NCBI RefSeq assembly: GCF_900104065.1
Contig: NZ_FNLC01000006.1
Location: forward strand, 62,001-126,000
DNA from: Natronobacterium texcoconense
GTDB lineage: Archaea > Halobacteriota > Halobacteria > Halobacteriales > Natrialbaceae
Direction of reading: 5' to 3'
Length of the DNA stretch: 64,000 nt
Shown here: positions 17,251 through 26,406 of the stretch, one piece after another
How positions within the stretch are numbered: position 1 is the first letter of the stretch
Layout of the letters: each line of letters opens with the position of its first letter
Program-made: the position numbers and the translations under genes
The notes under the pieces: generated by a model
What the model saw: only the letters and a program-made list of their open reading frames with translations
Told to the model about the DNA's origin: nothing
The model's database searches: none

Positions 17251-19043
17251 CCGATCCACGCTCGAGTCCGAACCGTGCGACCCTCTGGGGGCGCGTTCTC
17301 GTCGACGAACTCGCAAGCGGCGGCCTCGAGGCCGTCTGTATCGCCCCTGGCAGCCGTTCGACGCCGCTGACGGTCGCCTTCGCGGAACACCCCGACGTCG
17401 ACGTGTATTCCCACCTCGACGAACGGTCCGCGGCCTTTTTCGCGCTCGGCCGTGCCCGGAGAACCGGCGAGCCGACGGCGCTGGTCTGTACCTCCGGGAC
17501 GGCGGCCGCGAACTTCCACCCCGCCGTCCTCGAGGCTGACCAGGCCCGCGTCCCGCTGCTCGTTCTCACGGCCGACCGACCGGCCGAACTGCGCGACAGC
17601 GGCGCGAACCAGACGATCGACCAGGTCAAACTCTACGGCGACGCCGTCCGATGGTTCGCCGAACTACCCGAACCCGAGGCCGACGAACGGAAGGTCCGGA
17701 GCCTCCGGACGACCGCCGCACGCGCACTCTCGGAAACCGGCGGCTCTGAACTGGGGCCAGTCCACCTCAACTGTCCGTTCCGGAAACCCCTCGAGCCGAT
17801 CGACGTACCGGATGCGGTTCCGGAGTCGTTCGCCGAGACGACGGCCGCTCGAGGACGGGACGGCCCCTTCGTCGATACCGAACAGGGAACGGTCGGTCTC
17901 GAGACCGAGTCGGCCCGTTCGATCGCGACGGCGCTTGCGGAGGCGGATCGACCGCTGCTCGTCGCTGGACCTGCTGATCCAGCCGATTTACAGCACGTCG
18001 ACCGCGAACGCGTCGTCTCGCTGGCCGAGCGAATCGGCGCACCAGTACTCGCGGACCCGCTTTCGGGGCTCCGGTTCGGTTCACACGTCGAACGTGGCGG
18101 CCCGATATACGGCGGCTACGACGTCTACGCCGGGGAACTCCCCGATCCCGACGTCGTCCTCCGGTTCGGTGCGTCGCCGACCTCGAAATCCCTGCGTCAC
18201 GCGTTGCGGGACGCCGACGCGAGACAGTTCGTAGTTGACCCCGCGGGCGCGTGGCGCGAGGCGACGTTCACGGCGACCGATCTGATCGCCGCCAGGCCGG
18301 AATCGGTCGTCGACGGAGTCCTCGAGGCGCTCGAGGGAGAGACAGAGACGGACGACGACTGGCGTGCCCGGTTCGACGAGGCCGAACGGAGCCACTGGGA
18401 CCTGCGGGACGAGGCCCGAACTGACCTCGCGGACGACCCCTTTGAGGGGGCTGTTCTCGCGTCGGTTTTCGAACGCGCGCCGGATCCGACGACCGTCTTC
18501 GTCTCGAACAGCATGCCGATCCGGGACGCAGACCGGTTCGGTCGCCCTCGAGACGCCGAACTGACGGTGCTCGCGAACCGCGGTGCCAGCGGTATCGACG
18601 GCATCACGAGCACGGCCCTCGGTGCCGGAAGTGCGACCGGCGAAGACGAACCGCTCGTGCTCGTGACCGGCGATCTCGCCTTCTACCACGACTCGAACGG
18701 CCTGCTCGCGATCGACCGCTGTGACGTCGACGCGACGATCGTCCTGCTGGACAACGACGGCGGCGGTATCTTCCACAAACTCCCGATCGAGGAGTTCGAT
18801 CCACCGTTTACGGACCAGTTCAAGACGCCACACAGCCTCGAGTTCGATCGGCTCGCAGACCTGTACGACCTCGAGTTCGACGCCGTTTCCCCCGCGGAGT
18901 TTGCGGACGCCTACGAACGCTCGCTCGAGACCGACGGAACGCAGGTGCTCTCGGTGTCGTTCGACGCCGAAGCGAGTCATCGACGGCGCGAGACACTCGA
19001 GCGGGCGGTTATAGATGGCATCGAGAGCGAATTCGAGGAGTAA
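17247..19043 (+). CDS. menD: SEPHCHC synthase MenD (ThDP-dependent)
   Basis: The 598-residue thiamine-diphosphate enzyme starts at an ATG that overlaps the menF stop. It has CIAPGSRSTPLTVAFAEH at the N-terminus, the conserved glutamate segment HLDERSAAFFALG, GTAAANFHPAVLEA, and a C-terminal ThDP/Mg site (VTGDLAFYHDSNGLLA...IVLLDNDGGGIF). It joins 2-oxoglutarate to isochorismate in the second menaquinone step. Full length for the family. Downstream is a ~700 bp gene-poor gap. Confidence 0.96.
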   Translation: MTDPRSSPNRATLWGRVLVDELASGGLEAVCIAPGSRSTPLTVAFAEHPDVDVYSHLDERSAAFFALGRARRTGEPTALVCTSGTAAANFHPAVLEADQARVPLLVLTADRPAELRDSGANQTIDQVKLYGDAVRWFAELPEPEADERKVRSLRTTAARALSETGGSELGPVHLNCPFRKPLEPIDVPDAVPESFAETTAARGRDGPFVDTEQGTVGLETESARSIATALAEADRPLLVAGPADPADLQHVDRERVVSLAERIGAPVLADPLSGLRFGSHVERGGPIYGGYDVYAGELPDPDVVLRFGASPTSKSLRHALRDADARQFVVDPAGAWREATFTATDLIAARPESVVDGVLEALEGETETDDDWRARFDEAERSHWDLRDEARTDLADDPFEGAVLASVFERAPDPTTVFVSNSMPIRDADRFGRPRDAELTVLANRGASGIDGITSTALGAGSATGEDEPLVLVTGDLAFYHDSNGLLAIDRCDVDATIVLLDNDGGGIFHKLPIEEFDPPFTDQFKTPHSLEFDRLADLYDLEFDAVSPAEFADAYERSLETDGTQVLSVSFDAEASHRRRETLERAVIDGIESEFEE

Positions 19044-19670
19044 CGTATTCAGCTGGTTGTCCTCGACTGGTGGTGGCTGTCGCGCTGACGCTGCGAGTTT
19101 TTGGTGGTGAGTATCGGTAGAGTAAGGCTGTTGCTGTACTCTGAGTCCAGTGGCCAGCATCGTTATCGATCATTGCACAGTGCAGCGGTGAGGTCAGTTT
19201 CGGCGCTCGATCTCGAGCAGTGGCCTGCAGGCGTCGCTGGTCGTGTCCTGTGATCGGATGAATTTAGCGCCGCGGCCATTCTCGAAGATATTTTCTTGTC
19301 TGAGTGAGTTTCATTTTCTTCCAGATATGGTGCATGCCAACCTGATAAATTACATAATGCTATACAAAATGTCTCGTTCGTCGGTGAGTGAATTACGGTA
19401 GCTGCCAGTCGTCAGATCCAGCGTACTGCCGGAAAACGAATCGGGCGTCCGCTGACGCCGCTGTTGCAGTCGATCACTTCGGTCTCGACACCCGAGGATG
19501 ACCTGTTGGTCGTCGACGGAACATTACGCAGGATCGATCGGCCGGTGCTTCCCTCTGCCCTGACTCGCTGGCACTGATCACATCGTAGACCGCCGGCTCT
19601 CTGGAACGAAGTATCGACGGACCAGGGGTCGCGCCGTTCGATATCAACCGTTACTACAGAATCGAGTGCT
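19044..19670. other. Gene-poor interval downstream of menD
   Basis: No convincing gene is present. The middle (about 19260-19380) is AT-rich relative to its surroundings. A stretch near 19450-19570 translates in one frame to a short peptide containing LLVVDGTLR before a stop, weakly reminiscent of a transposase core. It is too short and broken to call. The interval ends at palindromic element copy 3. Confidence 0.4.
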
Positions 19671-19753
19671 CATACGGTCTGCTGTAGTCAATTACCGACG
19701 AGCACCGATCCCGGTCTGGCGATCGGCGGTAAATAGTTACAGCAAACCGTGTC
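19671..19753. repeat. Palindromic intergenic element, copy 3
   Basis: The left arm begins CATACGGTCTGCTGTAGTCA. The right arm, read on the minus strand, begins GACACGGTTTGCTGTAACTA. The preceding base completes TGA, the stop codon of the minus-strand lipoprotein gene. The two arms align over about 40 bases including ATTACCG and CGATC. Its spacer-proximal part (tctggcgatcggc) is shared almost word for word with copy 4 at 30537. Confidence 0.78.
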
Positions 19754-21185
19754 AGTAGCCGGGCCAGGCGTCGCTGATGTCGACGAGTTCGAGGTCCTCG
19801 TTGCCGGGGTATGCTGCACCCAGTGGACCGGGATACGTGATTTCGATGTAGCTGTAGCCATCGTCGTCGCTGACCTGTGGCCCGCCGAGATCGGTCGTGA
19901 AGATATCGCTCTCGATGGTGAGCCCGATATGCTCCGTCTGGGTCTGGAAAATACCGCCTCTGTACGGGTTGCGGAAAATGTAGTACTTGTCCATCACGTA
20001 GTCCGGGAACGGATCCTGGTAGAGCAGGGAGGTTGCGGCGACGACCTTGTCGATGCAGTCACCACGACCGCGAGAGAAGAAGTTCACCGGGTGTTGCACC
20101 TCGGGAAGATCACGCCACCGCCGTTCCTCGTCGGTTTCGTACTCCATCCACTGGATGATGTCCGCGACGAACCGAACCTTCTCCTCGGGGGTTTCGAACC
20201 CGAGGAGTTCCGCTTTCTCCGCGAACTGTTCGGCGAGGCGTTCGATCGGCTCGAGGGTGTCGTGTGTGACCCCCCACTCTTCGCCGCCGTCCAGATAGTA
20301 CCGCCACATCACGTCTAGCTGGTCTTCGTCACCGCCGCTGTGTTTGTAGCGCATCTTCCAGTGGCGGAGGGCGGCGTCGTGTTCGTCCTCGCTAATTTCG
20401 TACTCGATCCCCCACGGTCGTTCGAACGCACCCCGTTTGTAGTCCTCGAAGCCGAATTCGTCGTTCCGATTGGGGATTCCCGACTGCGAGGGCGCGTGAT
20501 AGCGCGTATCGTTTGTTCCTGCGGCCATCCGGATGCGGTAGCCGTCGTCGGTGGCGTCCCGATCCAGGAAGACGTCACTTTTCGAGGAGTACTCGAGCGG
20601 TTCGTAGCCGTTGTTCGACCGCTCTATGGTGATTGCGTTGTCTTCCCCGGGGATGATCGTGAACGGTTGCGTCGTTCCGAGGTTGTACGTCCGTCCGTCT
20701 TCTGTGTCTTCCACCGCTTGCAGGGTAAACTGCAGTGGGATTCCGTCGGGAAGATCCTCGTCTAGTTCGAAATCGATCCGCATACCATCGGTCTGAGAGT
20801 CGAACGCGTCCGTTTCGTCGGTTCGCTGGTCGATCGTCGCGTCGAGTGGCTCGTCCGCGACCGGGAGTTCTAGTGTCGGTCGGGCGACGATATTTTTCTC
20901 GATGTTCCAGTCACCAGCAGGGTCGTCGGCCGTCGGAGCGTTGAGGTAGAGTTTCAGGGTCGTCCGGCGGGGCAGGTCGAGATCGGCGACGAGCAGGCTG
21001 GCTGATTCGGGGGTGACCGCAGTCATGGTCTCGAGGGCTCCTTCCCCGGAACCCGAGTCTGCGGTTTCGCCATCGCTCGATAGCCAACCGTCTGCGAGAG
21101 GTCCTGCCCCACCCAGACACCCGGCGAGGCCAATAGAGGTGGTGGCTGCCAGAGAAGAGAGAAGTGCCCGCCGATTCGTGGTCAT
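19752..21185 (-). CDS. Tat/Sec lipoprotein with transglutaminase-like domain
   Basis: The 477-residue protein has a lipoprotein signal (TNRRALLSSLAATTSIGLAGC, Cys23). The C-terminal third contains a transglutaminase-like core: FFSRGRGDCIDKVVAATSLLY with the candidate nucleophile Cys377, then TEHIGLTIE with a candidate His, and an acidic YSYIEITYPGP segment. The middle is beta-rich. It is probably an extracytoplasmic papain-like protein (protease, amidase or binding role), anchored to the membrane. It stands alone between menD and menB on the opposite strand. The stop codon is part of palindromic element copy 3. The fold assignment is by motif; activity is not certain. Confidence 0.78.
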   Translation of the reverse strand: MTTNRRALLSSLAATTSIGLAGCLGGAGPLADGWLSSDGETADSGSGEGALETMTAVTPESASLLVADLDLPRRTTLKLYLNAPTADDPAGDWNIEKNIVARPTLELPVADEPLDATIDQRTDETDAFDSQTDGMRIDFELDEDLPDGIPLQFTLQAVEDTEDGRTYNLGTTQPFTIIPGEDNAITIERSNNGYEPLEYSSKSDVFLDRDATDDGYRIRMAAGTNDTRYHAPSQSGIPNRNDEFGFEDYKRGAFERPWGIEYEISEDEHDAALRHWKMRYKHSGGDEDQLDVMWRYYLDGGEEWGVTHDTLEPIERLAEQFAEKAELLGFETPEEKVRFVADIIQWMEYETDEERRWRDLPEVQHPVNFFSRGRGDCIDKVVAATSLLYQDPFPDYVMDKYYIFRNPYRGGIFQTQTEHIGLTIESDIFTTDLGGPQVSDDDGYSYIEITYPGPLGAAYPGNEDLELVDISDAWPGY

Positions 21186-21427
21186 AGGGGGCTTTACGAA
21201 CGTATCCTATATAATATCCCTGCCATATCGCATATAAGACTGGACCTATTTCGACGATCGATGAGTCCGTGACGAATCGGATCCGGAACCTATTGACGTT
21301 AGAAGAGCCGTTGAACTTCTGGAATCCGCCCAGACAGACTCGAAACCCTCGGACAGCCGCTGGCTCGAGTGGCGTTGTCGTCAGCCGACGAGAACCTATT
21401 TCACGCCTCCTCTCCGACACTCGGACG

Positions 21428-22318
21428 ATGGTTTCGGAACTCTTCGACGACGAACAGTGGACGGAAATAACGGATGTCCGCGAGTTTCAGGACATCACGT
21501 ATCACCGGGCCGTCGACTCGGGAACCGTCCGAATCGCGTTCGATCGGCCCGAAGTGCGCAACGCCTTCCGACCGGGGACCGTCGACGAACTGTACGACGC
21601 ACTCGAGCACGCGAAACGCCAGACTGACGTCGGCTGTGTGTTACTGACCGGGAACGGCCCGTCGCCGAAAGACGGCGGCTGGGCGTTCTGTTCCGGCGGC
21701 GACCAGACGATTCGCGGCGAGGACGGCTATCAGTACGACGGCGACGAAGAACGAGCATCCGAACAAGGACGGCTCCACATCCTCGAGGTACAGCGTCTCA
21801 TTCGTCACATTCCGAAAGTCGTCGTCTGTGTCGTTCCCGGCTGGGCGGTCGGCGGTGGACACTCGCTGCACGTCGTCTGTGACATGACGCTTGCGAGCGA
21901 GGAACACGCGAAGTTCCTCCAGACGGATCCCGACGTAGCAAGCTACGACGCCGGCTTCGGTTCGGCCTACCTCGCGAAACAGATCGGCCAGAAGAAGGCC
22001 CGCGAAGTGTTTTTCCTCGGGAAGACCTACGACGCCGAGGAAGCCGAGGAGATGGGGATGGTCAACGAGGCCGTTCCTCACGAAGAACTCGAGGAGACCG
22101 CTCTCGAGTGGGGCGAGCGTATCAATGCCAAGAGCCCGACGGCGATGCGGATGCTCAAGTACGCGTTCAACATGACTGACGACGGCATGGTCGGCCAGCA
22201 GGTGTTCGCCGGCGAAGCGACGCGGCTGGGGTACATGACCGACGAGGCCAAAGAGGGACGCGACGCCTTCGTCGAGGGGCGAGATCCGGATTTCGACGAC
22301 TACCCGTGGCACTACTGA
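21428..22318 (+). CDS. menB: 1,4-dihydroxy-2-naphthoyl-CoA synthase MenB
   Basis: From the ATG at 21428 the protein has 296 residues of the crotonase fold. Visible are FDRPEVRNAFRPGTVDELYDALEHA, TGNGPSPKDGGWAFCSGGDQ (oxyanion loop), VPGWAVGGGHSLHVVCDMTLASEEHAKF, DPDVASYDAGFGSAYLAKQIGQKKAREVFFLG and the MenB-specific C-terminus DFDDYPWHY. It closes the naphthoquinone ring from o-succinylbenzoyl-CoA. The upstream open frame to 21269 is not protein-like. It stands apart from menF-menD and menA-menC-menE. Confidence 0.96.
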   Translation: MVSELFDDEQWTEITDVREFQDITYHRAVDSGTVRIAFDRPEVRNAFRPGTVDELYDALEHAKRQTDVGCVLLTGNGPSPKDGGWAFCSGGDQTIRGEDGYQYDGDEERASEQGRLHILEVQRLIRHIPKVVVCVVPGWAVGGGHSLHVVCDMTLASEEHAKFLQTDPDVASYDAGFGSAYLAKQIGQKKAREVFFLGKTYDAEEAEEMGMVNEAVPHEELEETALEWGERINAKSPTAMRMLKYAFNMTDDGMVGQQVFAGEATRLGYMTDEAKEGRDAFVEGRDPDFDDYPWHY

Positions 22319-22366
22319 CGTCTCCATCGGAACGCTGACGTGTCTCGAAGTCGACCAACTATTCAA

Positions 22367-22885
22367 ATGACTGACTCGATGCGGCGGCGACAGTTCGTCG
22401 GCAGTAGCGTTCTTGCGGTCGGGACGGCTGGCTGTCTCGAGACCGTCGCCGATGCCGGAAGTGGCGAGGAGACCGACGATAGCGACGGACAGAGTCGGAC
22501 CGAGCCGGTCTCGGTCGAATCCGACACCGTCTTGCTCTCCGTCGAGCGGGACGGTGAGATGCGGGACGCTGTGACCGCCCAGCAGGTAGCAGAAGTCGGC
22601 ACGTACGAGTACGACGACCGTTACGGGACCTACTATGTTCCACTCCTGCTCACCGAAGATGGGACCGAATCGTTCGTCGATGCACTCGAGGCGGTCGACG
22701 CGTTCGACGAGCCGACGTCGACGGAGATTCATACGCATCTCGAGGGAGAACCGGTCGATAGCCATGCGCTCGGCCCGGACCTGGCCGACGCGATGCAGTC
22801 GGGGGAGTTCGACGGACAGTTCCGGCCGATGTTCCCTGACGAGGAAAGCGCAGCGTCGTTTCACGAGACGTTAGCCGATGCCTGA
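22367..22885 (+). CDS. Lipoprotein resembling a SecD/SecDF P1 head domain
   Basis: From the ATG at 22367 the 172-residue protein has a lipoprotein signal (MRRRQFVGSSVLAVGTAGC). The mature part contains YVPLLLTEDGTESFVDALEAVDA and an ending FRPMFPDEESAASFHETLADA. This pattern (result strand, helix, long loop, then G-x-F-x-x-x-A-xx-LA) resembles the P1 head subdomain found in SecD and SecDF, here as a free-standing lipoprotein without membrane channel. The resemblance is by eye and moderate. It lies between menB and the DyP-like gene and may belong to either unit. Confidence 0.7.
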   Translation: MTDSMRRRQFVGSSVLAVGTAGCLETVADAGSGEETDDSDGQSRTEPVSVESDTVLLSVERDGEMRDAVTAQQVAEVGTYEYDDRYGTYYVPLLLTEDGTESFVDALEAVDAFDEPTSTEIHTHLEGEPVDSHALGPDLADAMQSGEFDGQFRPMFPDEESAASFHETLADA

Positions 22886-22978
22886 CCAGTTTGAACGCTA
22901 CGCACTCGGCGTCGGAGACGCCAGTAGTATTTTCGACGAGAGAAAACCATTTGAACCTCTCTCCCCGACTCTCGAGCA

Positions 22979-24277
22979 GTGACACTTCCCGACCGGTCCA
23001 CGCTTCCACGTCGTGACTATCTTCGGACGCTCGTGGCCGTCGGCGGTGCGGGCGCACTCGCTGCCTGCCTCGAGACGGTCCGTAACGACGCAGAGCGGAC
23101 GATCCCGGCGGGAACCGACGATCCGGACTCGCTGCCGGAACGCCAGCACGCCTGGAACGACGCGCTGCCGACCGACGATCACGGCAATGTGATCCCGCCA
23201 GAACACCACGTGCTGGTCGCCGTATCGCTCGCAGACGACGTCGATCCTGCGGGCGACGCGAGCAAGCCACGAGAGACCGTCGAATCCGCGCTTCGGACCC
23301 TCGAGCGCGCCTACGAGTGGAGCAACGAGGGACTGCTCTTCACGCTGGGCTACACGCCGGCGTACTTCGCCCGATTCGACGAGTCGCTGCCCGAGTCGGT
23401 CGACCTCCCCGATCCGGAGCCGCTGATCCGCGGCGGCAACCCCGAGTTCGACGAGTACGACGCCGTCCTGCACCTCGCGAGTGACGAACCGGACGTCGTC
23501 CTCGAGGTCGAAGAAGCACTGTTCGGCGACCGAGAGACGGTCAACGGGGTCGACCTCGAGCGAGACCTGACAGAGGTCTTCGAACCGCTCGAGGACCACC
23601 GTCGAACGGGATTCGTCGGCGAGGGATTACCCGCCGAACACACGGACGTGCCGGGCGTCCCCGACTCGATTCCGGAGGAAGCGCCCTTTTTCATGGGCTT
23701 TCGGTCCGGGTTCCGCCGCAGTCAGGCGACCGAGGACCGCGTGACGATCGAATCGGGGCCGTTCGCCGGCGGGACGACCCAGCAACTCTCCTCGATGGAC
23801 CTGCAACTCGAGGTCTGGTTCGAACAGGACAACCACTTCCAGCGGGTCTCGAAGCTGTTCAGCCGGGAACACGCCGAAGAAGAGTTAGTCGGTGACTACG
23901 GCGAGGCGCTCGCGGACTCGAGCGGCCTGACCGACGAGCGAATCGAGTCGACGACGGCGGATGCCCGCCAGTACGGTGTCGTCGGTCACGCACAGAAGAC
24001 CGCGCGGGCGCGAGTCGACGGTGAACCACCGCTGTTGCGCCGGGACTTCAACACCGTCGACGGGGACCGGCCGGGGCTGCACTTCCTCTCGCTACAGCGG
24101 GACATCGACGACTTCGTCCGGGTCCGGGAGGCGATGAACGGCGAGAACCTCGACGTGCCGTCGGCGAACAACGGCATCCTCCACTACGTCTTCGTCGACC
24201 GGCGCGGGAACTACCTGCTTCCGCCGCGGTCGCTGCGGGCGCTCCCGACGCCCGATCCGGACGCAGATTCGGAGTAG
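22979..24277 (+). CDS. DyP-type peroxidase-like Tat lipoprotein (DUF7405-like)
   Basis: The 432-residue protein starts with GTG at 22979 and carries a Tat signal with a lipobox (RRDYLRTLVAVGGAGALAAC, Cys30). The C-terminal part is DyP-like: His337 in VVGHAQKTARAR as a candidate haem ligand, then LLRRDFNTVDGDRPGLHFLSLQRDIDDFV. The usual catalytic GFxDG motif reads GFRSG (residues 240-244), so the acid/base Asp is replaced by Ser. It may therefore bind haem without normal peroxidase activity, as suggested for iron release by EfeB-like proteins. The P19-like gene follows 33 bp downstream. Confidence 0.8.
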   Translation: MTLPDRSTLPRRDYLRTLVAVGGAGALAACLETVRNDAERTIPAGTDDPDSLPERQHAWNDALPTDDHGNVIPPEHHVLVAVSLADDVDPAGDASKPRETVESALRTLERAYEWSNEGLLFTLGYTPAYFARFDESLPESVDLPDPEPLIRGGNPEFDEYDAVLHLASDEPDVVLEVEEALFGDRETVNGVDLERDLTEVFEPLEDHRRTGFVGEGLPAEHTDVPGVPDSIPEEAPFFMGFRSGFRRSQATEDRVTIESGPFAGGTTQQLSSMDLQLEVWFEQDNHFQRVSKLFSREHAEEELVGDYGEALADSSGLTDERIESTTADARQYGVVGHAQKTARARVDGEPPLLRRDFNTVDGDRPGLHFLSLQRDIDDFVRVREAMNGENLDVPSANNGILHYVFVDRRGNYLLPPRSLRALPTPDPDADSE

Positions 24278-24310
24278 GAACGAACGACTGACCAACGAAA
24301 CACGAAACCC

Positions 24311-25672
24311 ATGCACGAGACAGACTCCAACCGCCGTATCGACCGCCGAACGTTTTTGACGGGCACCGCTGCGGGCACGCTCGCGCTCGCAGGATGCACT
24401 GGCACCGACGGGGACGACGATGACGAAACCGGGACCGACGAAGACGACGACCTCGAGGATCTCGAGATCGGTCCCGAACTCCTCGAGGTCGAGGATCCGC
24501 CGGACGCGGTGTACTTGCCGACCCACCGGGAGGCGATGCGGATGTACGATCCCGTCGAGGCCGGCGACTACACCCTCGCACCGATGCTCTCGTACCCACA
24601 TCAGTTCTGGATCGTCACGGGTGGTGCGGGTGAGGAGGACGTCTCACGAGAGCTTCCCGACGACGGTCGGGGCGTCCACATGATGTTCACGCTCTGGGAC
24701 GAGGAGACTGGCGTCGTCCTCCCCGTTGACGACGGGGCACAGCTCCGTGTCTATCAGGACGGCGAACAGGTCGATTCGCCGCGGTCGCCCTGGACGATGA
24801 TCTCCCAGGAGATGGGCTTTCACTTCGGCGACAACGTCACCCTGCCGGGAGACGGCACCTACACCGTCGAGGTCGACCTCCCGCCGCTTGCGACGCGGAC
24901 GACCGGCGATCTCGAGGGGCGGTTCGACGAGAGCGCGACCGCGAGTTTCGAGTTCGTCTACGACGACGAGTTCCGCCACGAGGTCGTCGGCGGTGTCGAC
25001 TACCTCGACGAGGAAGAGTGGGGACGACGGGACGCACTCGAGCCGATGGATCACGAGGACGGCCACGGAGAGGAACACGAGAATGGCCACGAGGACGGCC
25101 ACGGCGAGGAACACGAGAATGGCCACGAAGACGACCACGGCGAAGAGCACGAAGACGAGAGTGACCACGACGGGCACGAGGAGAGTCACGATGACCACGA
25201 CGATCACGCTCACGTCCCCTATTCCGCGCTCCCATCGATCGGCGACTACCCCGGAACGCTCCTCGTCGATCCCGACGACGGGACTCCGGACGCACACGAG
25301 GACCTCCCGCGAAGCGGCGACGCCGCCGTTCTCGCGACGCTGTTCGAGTCCGACTTCCGACTCGCCGACGACGACGAGCGATACCTGCTCGTCTCGCCTC
25401 GTACCCCCTACAACCGCGTGCCGCTCGCGGACGCGTCGCTCTCGGTGACGATCGAACGCGACGGCGAAACGGTTGCCGACGTCGACCTCGAGCAGACCAT
25501 CGACGGCGAGTACGACCACCACTACGGCACGTCGGTCGCCGACGTCGAACCGGGCGATTCGGTGACGGTCACGTTCGAGTCGCCGCCCCAGGTCGCACGC
25601 CACCAGGGGTACGAGACGGCGTTTCTCGAGATGCCGCCGCTGGAACTCGCAATTCCGACCGGGGAGGACTGA
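24311..25672 (+). CDS. P19/Tpd-like iron-binding lipoprotein with His-rich insert (DUF7350-like)
   Basis: The 453-residue protein has a Tat lipoprotein signal (RIDRRTFLTGTAAGTLALAGC). The N-terminal domain (about 55-230) has MLSYPHQFWIVTG and HMMFTLWDEETG, consistent with the immunoglobulin-like P19/Tpd iron-binding family. Residues 248-300 are a His/Glu/Asp repeat likely to bind metal. A second beta domain follows (YSALPSIGDYPGTLLVDP...). It would hold ferrous or ferric iron or copper outside the cell. Two bases separate its stop from the next ATG, so the cohesin-like gene is co-transcribed. No FTR1-type permease is in the window, so the transport partner is missing here. Confidence 0.8.
   Translation: MHETDSNRRIDRRTFLTGTAAGTLALAGCTGTDGDDDDETGTDEDDDLEDLEIGPELLEVEDPPDAVYLPTHREAMRMYDPVEAGDYTLAPMLSYPHQFWIVTGGAGEEDVSRELPDDGRGVHMMFTLWDEETGVVLPVDDGAQLRVYQDGEQVDSPRSPWTMISQEMGFHFGDNVTLPGDGTYTVEVDLPPLATRTTGDLEGRFDESATASFEFVYDDEFRHEVVGGVDYLDEEEWGRRDALEPMDHEDGHGEEHENGHEDGHGEEHENGHEDDHGEEHEDESDHDGHEESHDDHDDHAHVPYSALPSIGDYPGTLLVDPDDGTPDAHEDLPRSGDAAVLATLFESDFRLADDDERYLLVSPRTPYNRVPLADASLSVTIERDGETVADVDLEQTIDGEYDHHYGTSVADVEPGDSVTVTFESPPQVARHQGYETAFLEMPPLELAIPTGED
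25055..25156 (+). repeat. In-frame 36 bp tandem repeat encoding a His-rich segment
   Basis: Two nearly identical 36 bp units (25055-25090 and 25091-25126) encode EDGHGEEHENGH twice, followed by a diverged third unit (EDDHGEEHEDES). The array adds about ten His and twenty acidic residues to the P19-like protein and probably varies in copy number between strains. Confidence 0.85.
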
Positions 25673-25674
25673 CG

Positions 25675-26340
25675 ATGTCCACACGGGTCCGATCTGTCAC
25701 ACTGGTGCTCGCGTTCGTGGGTTTCGTCGTCGTCGCAACGGCTGGAATGGCCGCTCCCGCCGTGGCCGGTGACAACATCGCGATCTTCACTCTCAACCCC
25801 TCCGAGGCCGACGCGGAGACGGGTGAAACGATCGAGATAGACCTCGTGGTGAGTACTCACGGCGATCTCGTCGGTGACGGGATCGACGAACTGTCGGCGA
25901 CGCTTTCCTACGACGCCGACGTCTTCTCGGTTGCCGAGGTGACTCACGACGAGATGCTCGCTGCCGGCAATCCCGACGCGGAGGTCGTCGGATCAGCCGA
26001 TGTCGACGACGATGACGGCCAGGTAACGATCAGTCAGGAACGCGATCCGCCAGGAGACGGTGCGACGACGGCCGCACCCGCGGCGACCATTGCGTTCGAG
26101 GTCGCTCCGGACGCGCCGACGGCAAACGAGACGATCGAGATCACGGACGCGTCCGCGTTCCTCGTCAGTGACTATCCACAGGGAACACTCGAGCGGGACG
26201 CGACCATCAGTATCGAGGCTGTAGAGAATCCCGACAACTCGAGTGCTATTGCCGACGCCGTTCCCGGATTCGGGTCCTCCGCAGCGGTCGTCGCCGGACT
26301 CGCGGCTGTCGCTCTCTACGTGGTCCGCCGGGAGAAGTAG
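25675..26340 (+). CDS. Cohesin-like surface protein with PGF-CTERM sorting signal
   Basis: The 221-residue protein has a Sec signal peptide (residues 1-31). A single beta-sandwich cohesin-type domain follows (AETGETIEIDLVVSTHGDLVGDGIDELSATLSYDADVFSV... DGQVTISQERDPP). The C-terminus is VPGFGSSAAVVAGLAAVALYVVRREK-like, which is a PGF motif, hydrophobic helix and basic end: the signal processed by archaeosortase ArtA with lipid attachment. It follows the P19-like gene by 2 bp. A cohesin-like module next to metal-binding lipoproteins suggests a scaffold or docking role at the surface; that is inference. Confidence 0.82.
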   Translation: MSTRVRSVTLVLAFVGFVVVATAGMAAPAVAGDNIAIFTLNPSEADAETGETIEIDLVVSTHGDLVGDGIDELSATLSYDADVFSVAEVTHDEMLAAGNPDAEVVGSADVDDDDGQVTISQERDPPGDGATTAAPAATIAFEVAPDAPTANETIEITDASAFLVSDYPQGTLERDATISIEAVENPDNSSAIADAVPGFGSSAAVVAGLAAVALYVVRREK

Positions 26341-26406
26341 CGACACGATAGGAATTCATGCTGCCGTTCCGACCGATTTATAGTTGGAAAACAGACAGTC
26401 TGGGGT

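Noticed and set aside
19450-19570. Transposase gene remnant
   Set aside because: Only a VVDGT-like peptide is seen before a stop; no catalytic residues or terminal repeats.
25055-25156. CRISPR-like repeat
   Set aside because: It is an in-frame coding tandem repeat for His/Glu residues without spacers.
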